A stretch of 54,419 nucleotides of DNA, taken from assembly GCA_028532905.1 (NCBI GenBank), contig JAQQAM010000141.1, positions 1 through 54,419 on the forward strand. The letters are read 5' to 3'. Positions within the stretch are counted from its first letter, which is position 1, and each line of letters opens with the position of its first letter. The DNA comes from Spirochaetales bacterium. Its GTDB lineage: Bacteria > Spirochaetota > Spirochaetia > DSM-2461. This document shows positions 7,745 to 15,527 of this stretch, piece after piece. Made by a program: the position numbers and the translations under genes. The notes beneath the pieces were generated by a model. It made no database searches. It was not told the DNA's origin and saw nothing but the letters and a program-made list of their open reading frames with translations.

Positions 7745-10009
7745 ATTCATCTCCTCTGCCTGATTCCCGTCCTCTGTCACAGCAGCTCCCCGGGAGTCAG
7801 GTGTTTTTAATTTGAATTTCTTAAGACTCAGTGAATTACTGACCACCGATACCGAACTGAAGGCCATAGCCGCTCCGGCGATCACAGGATTCAGCAGCCC
7901 CAGGGCCGCAAAGGGAATCCCGATGGAGTTATAGAAAAAGGCCCAGAACAGATTCTGCCTGATCTTTCCCATTGTCTTCCGGCTCAGCTGTATGGCAGCG
8001 GCAATCTCCCTCAGATCTCCCCGCATCAGGGTAATATCCGAAGATTCCATGGCAATATCCGAACCTTCACCCATGGCAATCCCGATATCCGCTGTCACCA
8101 GAGCCGGAGAATCGTTCACACCGTCTCCCGCCATGGCCGTTATATGTCCTGAGCCCTGCAGTTTCTTCACCTCTTCAGCCTTCTCTTCGGGCAGCACATC
8201 CGCCAGTACATGATCCACTCCCGCTTCCCTGGCAATGGCCCGGGCGGTACGCTCATTGTCGCCTGTAATCATATACACCTGGAGGCCCATCTCTTTAAGC
8301 ATCGCCACAGCCGCCGCCGAATGCTCTCTGATCCGGTCTGCCACCGGCAGGAGGGCCAGAAGGGCGGGAGACCCGGTTTCAGCCATCATAATGACCGTAC
8401 TTCCCCGGTCTTCCAGTTCCTCCTTCTGCTTCAGAATCTCCGGATCATCCAGAGGAATACCCATGGACCGGAGGTAGCTCTCTTTACCGATCACATACTC
8501 CCTGCCTTTGAAGACAGCTCTGATGCCCTGACCGGGAAGGGCTGTAAAACTCTCTGTCTTTTCCAGAGTACACCCCGCTTCCCGGGCGGCAGTGACCACC
8601 GCCTGGGCCAGAGGATGTTCCGAGTTGTTTTCCAGTGAACCCGCCAGAGCCAGAAGCTCATCCGCCGTCCAGGCAGCGCTGAGGGCTATGACTACCTTCA
8701 GCTCCGGCCTGCCCCGGGTTATGGTGCCCGTTTTATCCAGCACCAGAGCCGAAACCCGTCCGGCGGTCTGCAGAACTTCGCCGTTTTTAATCAGAATCCC
8801 CCGGCCGGCTCCCGTACCGGTACCCACCATAATGGCAGTGGGAGTGGCCAGACCCAGAGCACAGGGGCAGGCAATAACCAGAACAGCCACTGCGGCCACC
8901 AGACCCCCTGTAAAATCTCCGGCCACAACTGTCCAGAGAATCAGGGTGACCAGGGCAATCCCCAGAACCACAGGTACAAATACGGCAGCCACCTTGTCTG
9001 CCAGCTTCTGAATGGGAGCCTTGGACCCCTGAGCCTCTTCCACAATGGAAATGATTCTGGCCAGCACCGAATCGCTGCCCACATGTTCTGCCCTGAACCG
9101 TACTGCTCCGTAGCTGTTCACTGTGCCGCTGATCAGGGTATCTCCCGGCTCTTTTTCCACAGGGAGGCTTTCGCCGCTGATCATACTCTCATCCACAGCC
9201 GTATTCCCTTCCAGAACCGGACCGTCCACAGGAATCCGTTCACCCGGACGGATCAGGACAATATCTCCAGGCACCACATCGCTCACAGGAACTTCCATCT
9301 CCTTCCCGTCCCGTTCTACCCGGGCTGTCCCCGGCTGCAGGCTCATCAGTTTCTGAATGGCCTCCGAAGTCTTTCCCTTGGCCCGGGCTTCCAGATATTT
9401 ACCCAGCAGAACCAGGGTGATGATAACCGCCGACGCCTCGAAGTAGAGATGGGGCATTTCCCCGGCAGTTGTTTCGGCAAAAAAGCCTGTATAAATACTG
9501 AAAAAGTAGGCCGCCGAGGTACCCAGGGCCACAAGCAGATCCATACCCGGACTCCCTGCCTTCAGGGATTTCCAGGCTCCCCTGTAAAAACGGAAACCGA
9601 TCCAGAACTGAACAGGAGTCGCCAGAATCAGCTGCAGCAAGGGATCATGCAAAAAATGGAGGGCCTTAATCTCTATAAGCATGGCTACCATGGCCAGCAT
9701 GAGGGGCAGGCTCAACAGCGCAGAAATCAGAGTCTGAATCTTGAGCCTGTTCAGCTGTGCCGCTTTCTCCTTCTCCTCATCCCCCTGGTCGTCAGGAACC
9801 GGCAGGCTTGCCGCATAACCGGCATCCCTCACACTTTTAATAATGGATTCAATATCTGTTTTCTCAGGATCATAGCTCACCGTCGCCTTCTCTGTGGCCA
9901 GATTGACCGCCGCCGTATCGATCCCTTGAGTCTTTTTAATGCCCTTTTCCACATGGGCCACACAGGATGCACAGGTCATCCCCTTTATATTCAACTGTAT
10001 AATTTCCAC
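7547..10009 (-). CDS. copA: Copper-exporting P1B-type ATPase with C-terminal CopZ-like domain
   Basis: 820 residues from a GTG with AGGAAAG upstream. Pumps Cu(I) out of the cytoplasm. Order: heavy-metal-associated domain 1 (GMTCASC, 10-16), two leading transmembrane helices, TM pairs, actuator SGES (278-281), metal-site CPC at 381-383 within CPCALGLATPTA, phosphorylation DKTGT (425-429), HP at 465-466, GDGVNDSPAL, last two helices, then an unusual linker and a second complete metal-binding domain (GMSCNHC, about 764-770) filling residues 756-820. HMA domains are normally N-terminal only. The C-terminal domain begins with a Met-Asn-Met preceded by GAGGAG (separate entry). Lies 17 bases after csoR and is surely co-regulated with it. 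Confidence 0.95.
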   Translation of the reverse strand: MEIIQLNIKGMTCASCVAHVEKGIKKTQGIDTAAVNLATEKATVSYDPEKTDIESIIKSVRDAGYAASLPVPDDQGDEEKEKAAQLNRLKIQTLISALLSLPLMLAMVAMLIEIKALHFLHDPLLQLILATPVQFWIGFRFYRGAWKSLKAGSPGMDLLVALGTSAAYFFSIYTGFFAETTAGEMPHLYFEASAVIITLVLLGKYLEARAKGKTSEAIQKLMSLQPGTARVERDGKEMEVPVSDVVPGDIVLIRPGERIPVDGPVLEGNTAVDESMISGESLPVEKEPGDTLISGTVNSYGAVRFRAEHVGSDSVLARIISIVEEAQGSKAPIQKLADKVAAVFVPVVLGIALVTLILWTVVAGDFTGGLVAAVAVLVIACPCALGLATPTAIMVGTGTGAGRGILIKNGEVLQTAGRVSALVLDKTGTITRGRPELKVVIALSAAWTADELLALAGSLENNSEHPLAQAVVTAAREAGCTLEKTESFTALPGQGIRAVFKGREYVIGKESYLRSMGIPLDDPEILKQKEELEDRGSTVIMMAETGSPALLALLPVADRIREHSAAAVAMLKEMGLQVYMITGDNERTARAIAREAGVDHVLADVLPEEKAEEVKKLQGSGHITAMAGDGVNDSPALVTADIGIAMGEGSDIAMESSDITLMRGDLREIAAAIQLSRKTMGKIRQNLFWAFFYNSIGIPFAALGLLNPVIAGAAMAFSSVSVVSNSLSLKKFKLKTPDSRGAAVTEDGNQAEEMNMKTTITVEGMSCNHCKMSVEKAASSVDSVTDAVVDLEKKELSLLVDEGKIDEVKAAVREAGFNPL

Positions 10010-10026
10010 ACCACTTTCCTTTGGGG

Positions 10027-10320
10027 TTACTTTGTCATTTTCCCTATGGTCAGAAGCAGCTCGTCCACCGCCTCCATCTGCCCTTCCTGAATCTGGTGGA
10101 CAATGCAGCCCTTCATATGAGCCTCCAGCAGGGTCTTCTTCACACCACCAATAGCCGACTCCACACTCATAAACTGATGCAGAATATCGTCGCAGTACAC
10201 ATCTTCATCAATCATCCGGCTGATGCCCCGAATCTGTCCCTCAATCCGTTTCATACGGTTAATCATATTCTGTTTGGTCTCATAGGGATGATGTGCCTTC
10301 CGGATTTCTTTTTTTGACAT
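10027..10320 (-). CDS. csoR: Copper-sensing transcriptional repressor CsoR
   Basis: 97 residues starting at MSKKEIRKAHHPYETKQN. All-helical CsoR/RcnR (DUF156) protein: NRMKRIEGQIRGISRMIDED helix, then the Cu(I) ligand set Cys (VYCDDIL) and His-x3-Cys (HMKGC), the C-H-C pattern of true copper sensors. A longer in-frame reading from 10401 is rejected because it would translate through the promoter and operator. Binds operator DNA without copper and releases it with Cu(I). It lies directly upstream of copA in the same direction with an operator over its own leader, so the pair is probably autoregulated. Confidence 0.92.
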   Translation of the reverse strand: MSKKEIRKAHHPYETKQNMINRMKRIEGQIRGISRMIDEDVYCDDILHQFMSVESAIGGVKKTLLEAHMKGCIVHQIQEGQMEAVDELLLTIGKMTK

Positions 10321-10325
10321 ATAGG

Positions 10326-10342
10326 ATACCCCCCTATAGTAT
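10326..10342 (-). promoter_or_regulatory. Putative CsoR operator
   Basis: ATACCCCCCTATAGTAT: interrupted dyad ATAC...GTAT around a C-run, the form of CsoR sites. It lies between the -10 box and the csoR start and overlaps the ribosome-binding G-run on the coding strand. Confidence 0.65.
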
Positions 10343-10371
10343 TTATGAATTAATAATAGCATGTTTGTCAA
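10343..10371 (-). promoter_or_regulatory. csoR-copA promoter
   Basis: On the minus strand: perfect -35 TTGACA (10371-10366), 17-base spacer, -10 TCATAA (10348-10343). The CsoR operator follows immediately downstream. Confidence 0.65.
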
Positions 10372-10401
10372 GTATGGATTCGGGCGTCTCCCTTTTTTCA
10401 T

Positions 10402-10459
10402 CCCCCGGGGGCTGTAAAAAAAGGGCCGTGCTCTTTCGGGGTCCCGTCCCTCCGGGACC
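10402..10459. repeat. GC-rich hairpin cluster before the Rpn-like gene
   Basis: A perfect 10-base palindrome CCCCCGGGGG at 10402-10411 and, after an A-run, a stem GGTCCCG / CGGGACC (10440-10446 with 10453-10459). The stretch to about 10495 is much more GC-rich than the surrounding leader and resembles a REP-type intergenic element. No second copy was noticed in the window. Could also be the remains of a terminator or a mobile-element end. Confidence 0.4.
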
Positions 10460-10577
10460 AGCTGCGCCGCCCTGCCGATCCCTGACGCACAGAGATTTAT
10501 TCTGATTCAGTTTTTTTATCTACCATTGAAGCACCGCAGCATATTCAGCCGTGTGGTTGTACAAAGAAGGAGTATTT

Positions 10578-11453
10578 ATGGCCGCATACATCAATCCCGT
10601 TTCAGATTTCTTTGTCCGGTACCTCCTGGGAAGCGAAAGTAATAAAGAGATTCTGATTGATTTTATCAACACGGTTTTACTGGATCTGTATCCTGATTTT
10701 GAAATAATCTGTGACATAACAATTCTCAATCCCTTTAATCAGACTGTTCTGAATTTGGAAAAAGAATCCATACTGGATGTGAAAGCACAAGACCGCTTAA
10801 AGAGAATCTATAATATTGAAATACAGGTGGCCCGGCAGTCCGAGTTCAAAGAGCGGAGTCTCTACTACTGGGCGAAACTGTTTTCCGGACAGCTGGCGAA
10901 GGGGGATGAGTACAAAACACTGAATCCTGTTATTTCCATCAATCTGCTGGATTTTATCCTGTTTCCGGAAATGAAAAAGCCCCATAACTGTTTCACCGCC
11001 ATAGATGACAGAACTAAATCTGTAGTATTATCCAATATGATGCAGATTCATTATTTCGAACTGCCCAAAATGGATGAGGAACCGGACAATCTGGCAGAAT
11101 CCCGGCTGGCCCGGTGGGCTTTCTACTTCAAAAATGAAGGTAGAATCGATGAAAATGAATTGAAACGATTGATCGTAGAGGGAGATCCGGTTATGGAAAA
11201 AGCCCATGATGCCTATAAAGATTTTTCTATGAGTGATGAGTTGATAGAAGCCTATGAGGCCCATCAGAAATACCTCAGAGACAAGGCTGCAGAAATTGAT
11301 TTTGCCAGGAAAGAAGGTCTTGAGTTGGGTATAGAAAAAACAAATCTGAAAAATGCCAAAGCCATGGAACAGGAAGGCATCTCCTATGAAATTATTCAGA
11401 AGGTGACTGGTATTTCAGAGCAGCAGCTCAAAGAAGGCAATAAAGAATTATAA
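10578..11453 (+). CDS. Rpn/PD-(D/E)XK nuclease family putative transposase
   Basis: 291 residues. ATG 10578 is preferred over a GTG at 10551, since AGAAGGAG ends five bases upstream. N-terminal NPVSDFFVRYLLGS is typical of the Rpn/PDDEXK_2 family. The nuclease core shows ILDVKA (catalytic Asp) followed by YNIEIQV (the E-x-Q variant of E-x-K), then RSLYYWAKLFSGQL. The C-terminus has the Lys/Glu-rich helical tail (EGLELGIEK...) seen in this family. Rpn proteins in E. coli promote RecA-independent recombination; family members are often called transposases without defined ends. Stands alone next to GC-rich hairpins. More AT-rich than its neighbours, hinting at horizontal acquisition. Confidence 0.85.
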   Translation: MAAYINPVSDFFVRYLLGSESNKEILIDFINTVLLDLYPDFEIICDITILNPFNQTVLNLEKESILDVKAQDRLKRIYNIEIQVARQSEFKERSLYYWAKLFSGQLAKGDEYKTLNPVISINLLDFILFPEMKKPHNCFTAIDDRTKSVVLSNMMQIHYFELPKMDEEPDNLAESRLARWAFYFKNEGRIDENELKRLIVEGDPVMEKAHDAYKDFSMSDELIEAYEAHQKYLRDKAAEIDFARKEGLELGIEKTNLKNAKAMEQEGISYEIIQKVTGISEQQLKEGNKEL

Positions 11454-11492
11454 GTCCATTTTACAAGTTTAGTCTGTTTTATCACGCCTCTT

Positions 11493-12329
11493 TCAGAAGC
11501 AGGTTCTCAGATAATCCAGACTTCTGACCTGTCTCTCCTTTTCCTGTTCATGGGAAACAAACTGTCCGTGGTATCCTTCCAGATCAAGGGTTCCCTGATA
11601 TTGGATGCTTTTCAGCTCTTCTAGCAGATTCGGCCAGTCACTGACACCTTCACCGGGAAAACAGAACTCATCGGCAAACAGGGCGGGAGCGTCCTTTCCA
11701 TGGATATGATGGATTCGATGCTTCCATTGCCGGACAGGTTCTGATGCAGGTATACCCAGACGCACCAGATGTCCCGGTTCATATTCCAGTCCGATATTCC
11801 TGTCAGGAAAGTAGTCATTCAGCAGAAGCTCCCATACTTCGGGCAGAAAGGCGATATTCCAGTCACCCTGTGACTGGTCTCCCTCCATGGAGCAGTTTTC
11901 AAATGCCAGTTTGAGGTTTTTTGCCAGACACGCCTCTGTTATGGGTGTGAAAAAGTCTCTTACCCCTTCATAGGATTTTTCCAGGGGAGTTCCCGGTATC
12001 CTTCCGGTAAACCCGGAGACCACGGGGATATCAAAACGGGATGCAAAATCCAGGAGGAGGGTCCAGTCGGCGGCCGCTTTGTCTCTGTGTTCCAAATCCC
12101 GCAGAGGGTTGGCATAGAGTCCCAGGGCGGATATGAGTATACCCTTCTGCCGGCAGACGGCGGCGGTCTCTTCCATCCAGGAGAGGTCTGCCGTCTCCGG
12201 GAGAACTTCCCAGAAAAAAATCTGTACAGATTCAATGCCGATGGGTATAAATCTTTCAAGAGACCGGCGGGTTTTCTCTCCGCCCCGGATCATTGTGCCA
12301 AGGGGTATCAGGGATTTGTCTGCTGCCAT
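11493..12329 (-). CDS. Sugar phosphate isomerase/epimerase-like TIM-barrel protein (distal copy)
   Basis: 278 residues of the xylose-isomerase-like (AP_endonuc_2) fold. Probable metal ligands are the acidic and His residues in LAFENC, LEYEPGH, HHIHGKD and DLEGYH near strand ends. Such enzymes isomerise, epimerise or dehydrate sugars and keto-inositols. Start at ATG 12329 with GGGAG four bases before; it overlaps the upstream dehydrogenase gene by 22 bases. Last gene of the large sugar operon; a second TIM-barrel gene lies at 18 kb. The two are only distantly similar to each other, so they probably act on different intermediates. The precise substrate cannot be named. Confidence 0.82.
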   Translation of the reverse strand: MAADKSLIPLGTMIRGGEKTRRSLERFIPIGIESVQIFFWEVLPETADLSWMEETAAVCRQKGILISALGLYANPLRDLEHRDKAAADWTLLLDFASRFDIPVVSGFTGRIPGTPLEKSYEGVRDFFTPITEACLAKNLKLAFENCSMEGDQSQGDWNIAFLPEVWELLLNDYFPDRNIGLEYEPGHLVRLGIPASEPVRQWKHRIHHIHGKDAPALFADEFCFPGEGVSDWPNLLEELKSIQYQGTLDLEGYHGQFVSHEQEKERQVRSLDYLRTCF

Positions 12330-13417
12330 AGGTCTCCCAGTTTATCCTGTCCGAAATGGTTTATTTTAAGGGTCGTATTTTGACTGTCTGCTTCTGCGGC
12401 AGCCTCAATCATTACCTGATTGTATAAAGCTGCTTTCAGTCCGGTATAATCAGAAGAGGTTCCGGTTTTCAGAATATCAATAAACAGGTCATGGTTTTTC
12501 TCCGGGCGCTGTGGGCAGTGTACTTCCTCCCACTCATTCTGACCTGTCAGGAAAAGGTTATACCTGTCTCTGGACTGCTCCGGGTTCAGCCGGAGTGATC
12601 CCTTCTCTCCGCTTATGAGTATCTCAAGAGAATCCTTTTCTCCAGCGGTCGTTCTGCTGGCGCTGATCAGACAGGACGCTCCGTTTTCCATATGAAGCAT
12701 ACAGACTGCATCATCCCAGCTGTCCAGCTGATGTCCCTTCAGGACGTTTTGACCTTTGGCAATACGGCTTAGATTGCAGCCTATGGAATCTGCCGGTCCG
12801 CCAAAATACACACTTAGGTCAAAGAGGTGAGACCCCAGGTCTCCCAGAACACCGTAGTGGGAATAATCATTGGTCAGACGCCAGAACCAGGCCGATTTGT
12901 CATGCCAGTCTCCGTAGTCATGATTTAATACCCAGCCCTGCCTGTAGTGAAACTCCATTCTGTGTATTTCTCCCAATCCTCCCTTCTGTATAAAATCCCG
13001 GGCGCCATGGACGGCAGGAAGTGAACGTTTGGAGAAATTGATCAGCAGAGTTTGCTTAAATAACGTTTCTGAGGGTACAGATTTCAGTATGTCAAAGGGA
13101 ACGGCAAAGGGTTTTTCAGTCAGAAGGGGGAGGGCGGCATCAAGACAGGCCTTGAAGATGGGGCCATGAAGGGAATCTACCGTGCAGTTGATTACCGCAT
13201 CTGCCCTGGTCTCCGGATTATCAGGATGGATCAGATTGTACCAGTGGGTTTCTCCATGGGGGATGTTCCATTTTGCTCTGAACCCTTCCAGCTTCTTTTC
13301 CGAGGGATCACAGCAGCTGATTATCTTTACTCCCTCCATCCGGCTCAGGTTATGGGCATAGTAGTTTCCCATATTACCGCAGCCGATGAGAGCTATTTTA
13401 ACCGGATCACCGTTCAT
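12308..13417 (-). CDS. Gfo/Idh/MocA family oxidoreductase (distal copy)
   Basis: 369 residues. NAD(P)-binding Rossmann start IALIGCGNMGNYYAHNL, the family LTEKPFA motif with the conserved Lys, and a C-terminal alpha/beta substrate domain (GVLGDLGSHLFDL). These enzymes oxidise sugar or cyclitol hydroxyls or reduce keto-sugars. ATG 13417 is preceded by AGGAG six bases upstream. It overlaps lacI by 11 bases and the next gene by 22, so the three are translationally coupled. Paired with a TIM-barrel isomerase, as the proximal dehydrogenase is; the operon therefore carries two dehydrogenase-isomerase pairs. Confidence 0.88.
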   Translation of the reverse strand: MNGDPVKIALIGCGNMGNYYAHNLSRMEGVKIISCCDPSEKKLEGFRAKWNIPHGETHWYNLIHPDNPETRADAVINCTVDSLHGPIFKACLDAALPLLTEKPFAVPFDILKSVPSETLFKQTLLINFSKRSLPAVHGARDFIQKGGLGEIHRMEFHYRQGWVLNHDYGDWHDKSAWFWRLTNDYSHYGVLGDLGSHLFDLSVYFGGPADSIGCNLSRIAKGQNVLKGHQLDSWDDAVCMLHMENGASCLISASRTTAGEKDSLEILISGEKGSLRLNPEQSRDRYNLFLTGQNEWEEVHCPQRPEKNHDLFIDILKTGTSSDYTGLKAALYNQVMIEAAAEADSQNTTLKINHFGQDKLGDLWQQTNP

Positions 13418-14453
13418 GTGGGACTCCTGTAGACTTTCTGATTATAAAGCCGGAATCCACCAGATGGGAAGTTTCTTTTTTATTTTCTCCATTCAGCCGT
13501 CTGTTCAGAAGATCCATGGCATCCGAAGCCATACGAACCACGGGGTTGTGTATGGTCGAAAGTCCGGGAACCGCATCTCTGGCCGGCCCCAGATTGTCAA
13601 AACCGATCAGGCTGATCTCTTCGGGTATTCTGATGTCTTCCTTCTTGCAGTACTCCATGACTCCCAGGGCGCAGCGGTCGGAACCTGCCAGTATGGCAGT
13701 GGGTACATCACTAAGCCCCAGAAGCTCTTCTGCTCCGGCCAATCCGCTCCGTTTGGAAAAATTGCCGTCTGTCAAAGTGTAGCGCAGGCCCATCTCTGCG
13801 CATAGCTTCTGAAAAATGGCCAGACGCTCTTTTCCGTCCCAGTAGTTTATGTCTCCCATTATGTATCCGATATGCTGATGACCCATTTTTGCCAGATGGG
13901 AGAGGGCATCCTTGGTTCCCACATAGGGATCACAGTTGATGCAGTCTGCTCCGGCAACATAGTTATTCAATAAAACAAAGGGGACTTTATGACTTAAGAG
14001 GTCTTTAAATCGTGTATCCGCCAGGGAGGTGACCGAGAAGATAAAACCGTCCACTTCCTTGCTGTAGATCATCTCGCTCAGATCTTTGTACTGGTCGTTC
14101 TTCTTGTCCAGAACGATGGTCACCGTATAGCCCAGCTCCTCGGCCTTTTGCAGAACACCGTCCAGTAGACGGGGAAAGTAGCTTCTGGTAAAGGGAGAAA
14201 AGGATTTATAGGTGGGAACAACAAGTCCCACTCTCATGGTTTTATTGCTGGCCAGGAGAACAGCCTGTCTGTTGGGAATGTATCCCAGATCGGAAGCAAT
14301 TTTCTTGATCTTTTCCTTGACTTCCTCCGAGATAAGAGTGGAGTCGTTCAGAGCTCTGGATACTGTGGATTCAGCAACTCCTGCCGCTTTGGCCACATCC
14401 GCTCTGCTTACTTTCTTCCTCAAACCGGTCTCCCTGTCTATTTGTAAAATCAT
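13407..14453 (-). CDS. LacI family transcriptional regulator
   Basis: 348 residues if read from ATG 14453; a TTG at 14423 with AGGGAG six bases upstream gives 338 residues (MRKKVSRADVAKAAGV...) and may be the true start, since the ATG has no Shine-Dalgarno. LacI helix-turn-helix and hinge at the N-terminus (VSRADVAKAAGVAESTVSRALN, split as VSRADVAKAAGV and AESTVSRALN), then a periplasmic-binding-type sensor domain. Effector presumably the sugar handled by this operon. A perfect terminator lies only 10 bases upstream, so the gene is reached by read-through or by a weak internal promoter. Best candidate to bind the twin palindromes at the operon promoter. Confidence 0.9.
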   Translation of the reverse strand: MILQIDRETGLRKKVSRADVAKAAGVAESTVSRALNDSTLISEEVKEKIKKIASDLGYIPNRQAVLLASNKTMRVGLVVPTYKSFSPFTRSYFPRLLDGVLQKAEELGYTVTIVLDKKNDQYKDLSEMIYSKEVDGFIFSVTSLADTRFKDLLSHKVPFVLLNNYVAGADCINCDPYVGTKDALSHLAKMGHQHIGYIMGDINYWDGKERLAIFQKLCAEMGLRYTLTDGNFSKRSGLAGAEELLGLSDVPTAILAGSDRCALGVMEYCKKEDIRIPEEISLIGFDNLGPARDAVPGLSTIHNPVVRMASDAMDLLNRRLNGENKKETSHLVDSGFIIRKSTGVPHER

Positions 14454-14462
14454 AAGTACAAT

Positions 14463-14489
14463 AAAAAAGCCGGGCCACAGGGCCCGGCC
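14463..14489 (-). terminator. Strong terminator between the binding-protein gene and lacI
   Basis: On the minus strand GGCCGGGCCC-TGTG-GCCCGGC followed by TTTTTT: a very stable intrinsic terminator inside the operon. It probably lowers expression of lacI and the distal pair relative to the transporter genes. Confidence 0.88.
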
Positions 14490-14514
14490 ATTATATTACC
14501 GTATGAAACAGATT

Positions 14515-15513
14515 CTAGTAAATGGAATCAGCTTCGTAGTAGTCGGCCACATTGTCCTTGGTGAGCAGAACAGAGGGGATAACCACAGATGTGGGTGAAG
14601 ATTTTTCATGGAAGTCGGCAGATTTCTTGCCAAGAGCAACATCTACGGCATAATCAATACCGTCGGCAATCATCATGGGATGATAGGTGACAGTGGCTCT
14701 AACCAGGGGATCTCCGTCCATGATCATTTTCATAACAACTTTGGAACCGGCGCCGCCGAGGAATGTATGGATATCGGATCTTCCGGACTCTTTGTATGCC
14801 TGCAGAACACCCCGCAGAACATCATCATCCTGACAGAATACGGCATCAATTTTGGGGTACTGGATCAGGAAGGTTTCCATCAGTTCCAGACCTTTCTGTG
14901 TTGACCAGTTGGCAAACTCGTATTTGTCTTTTCCAAGAAGGTTCACGATAGAGGGCTCTTTATCGAGCTCGGCAAAGAAACCGTCCATTCTTTCTTTATC
15001 GATGGGAACAGGAAGACCGCCCATACAAACGATGTTTCCGCCGCCTTTTGCAACCATTTCCTTTACCATCCACTCACCGCTGAGAGTACCGAATCCGGGG
15101 TTGTCACCGGCCAGGTTTACGTAACCGAAGTCAGTTTCAGACATACCACGGTCTACAACAATACATTTTGTTCCGGAAGCCTGGGCTTCTTTTACAATGG
15201 GTGTAAGGGGTGCTGATTCGTGGGGAAGGATTACAAGATAATCCAGTCCGATGGCCATCATGTTTTCAACTGCCTGTACCTGCGAGGAAGGTCCGTCTGC
15301 AGTGACCACAGTAAATTTAAACTGATCACCGTACTCTGCTTCCAGCTCTTTTACTCTTTTGTTGGCCCACCAGACGATTCCTCCTGTCCATCCGTGGTCG
15401 GCACTGGGAATGGCAACACCAATGTGTTTGGTTCCGCTTTCATTCTGTCCTGAAGCAAAAGCTCCACCTATGGCGAATAAAGCCACCAGACAAATCAACA
15501 TAAACTTTTTCAT
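14515..15513 (-). CDS. Sugar ABC transporter substrate-binding protein (RbsB type)
   Basis: 332 residues. Signal peptide MKKFMLICLVALFAIGGAFA with likely cleavage before SGQNES; no lipobox Cys, so it should be soluble in the periplasm. The mature protein is a type I periplasmic sugar-binding protein (Peripla_BP_4): HIGVAIPSADHGWTGGI, the DYLVILPHES strand-turn, and CIVVDRGM. Delivers a monosaccharide or cyclitol to the RbsC/RbsA-type importer encoded just before it. It is followed by a strong terminator, as is common for the abundant binding-protein gene. Ligand unknown. Confidence 0.9.
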   Translation of the reverse strand: MKKFMLICLVALFAIGGAFASGQNESGTKHIGVAIPSADHGWTGGIVWWANKRVKELEAEYGDQFKFTVVTADGPSSQVQAVENMMAIGLDYLVILPHESAPLTPIVKEAQASGTKCIVVDRGMSETDFGYVNLAGDNPGFGTLSGEWMVKEMVAKGGGNIVCMGGLPVPIDKERMDGFFAELDKEPSIVNLLGKDKYEFANWSTQKGLELMETFLIQYPKIDAVFCQDDDVLRGVLQAYKESGRSDIHTFLGGAGSKVVMKMIMDGDPLVRATVTYHPMMIADGIDYAVDVALGKKSADFHEKSSPTSVVIPSVLLTKDNVADYYEADSIY

Positions 15514-15527
15514 ACTAAAGTCCTCCG

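Noticed and set aside
9083-10090. 335-codon plus-strand frame opposite copA
   Set aside because: Antisense shadow of copA with no recognisable domain and His/Arg/Pro-rich composition.
10321-10401. Longer CsoR reading from 10401
   Set aside because: Would translate through the promoter and operator; the family starts near MSKKE.
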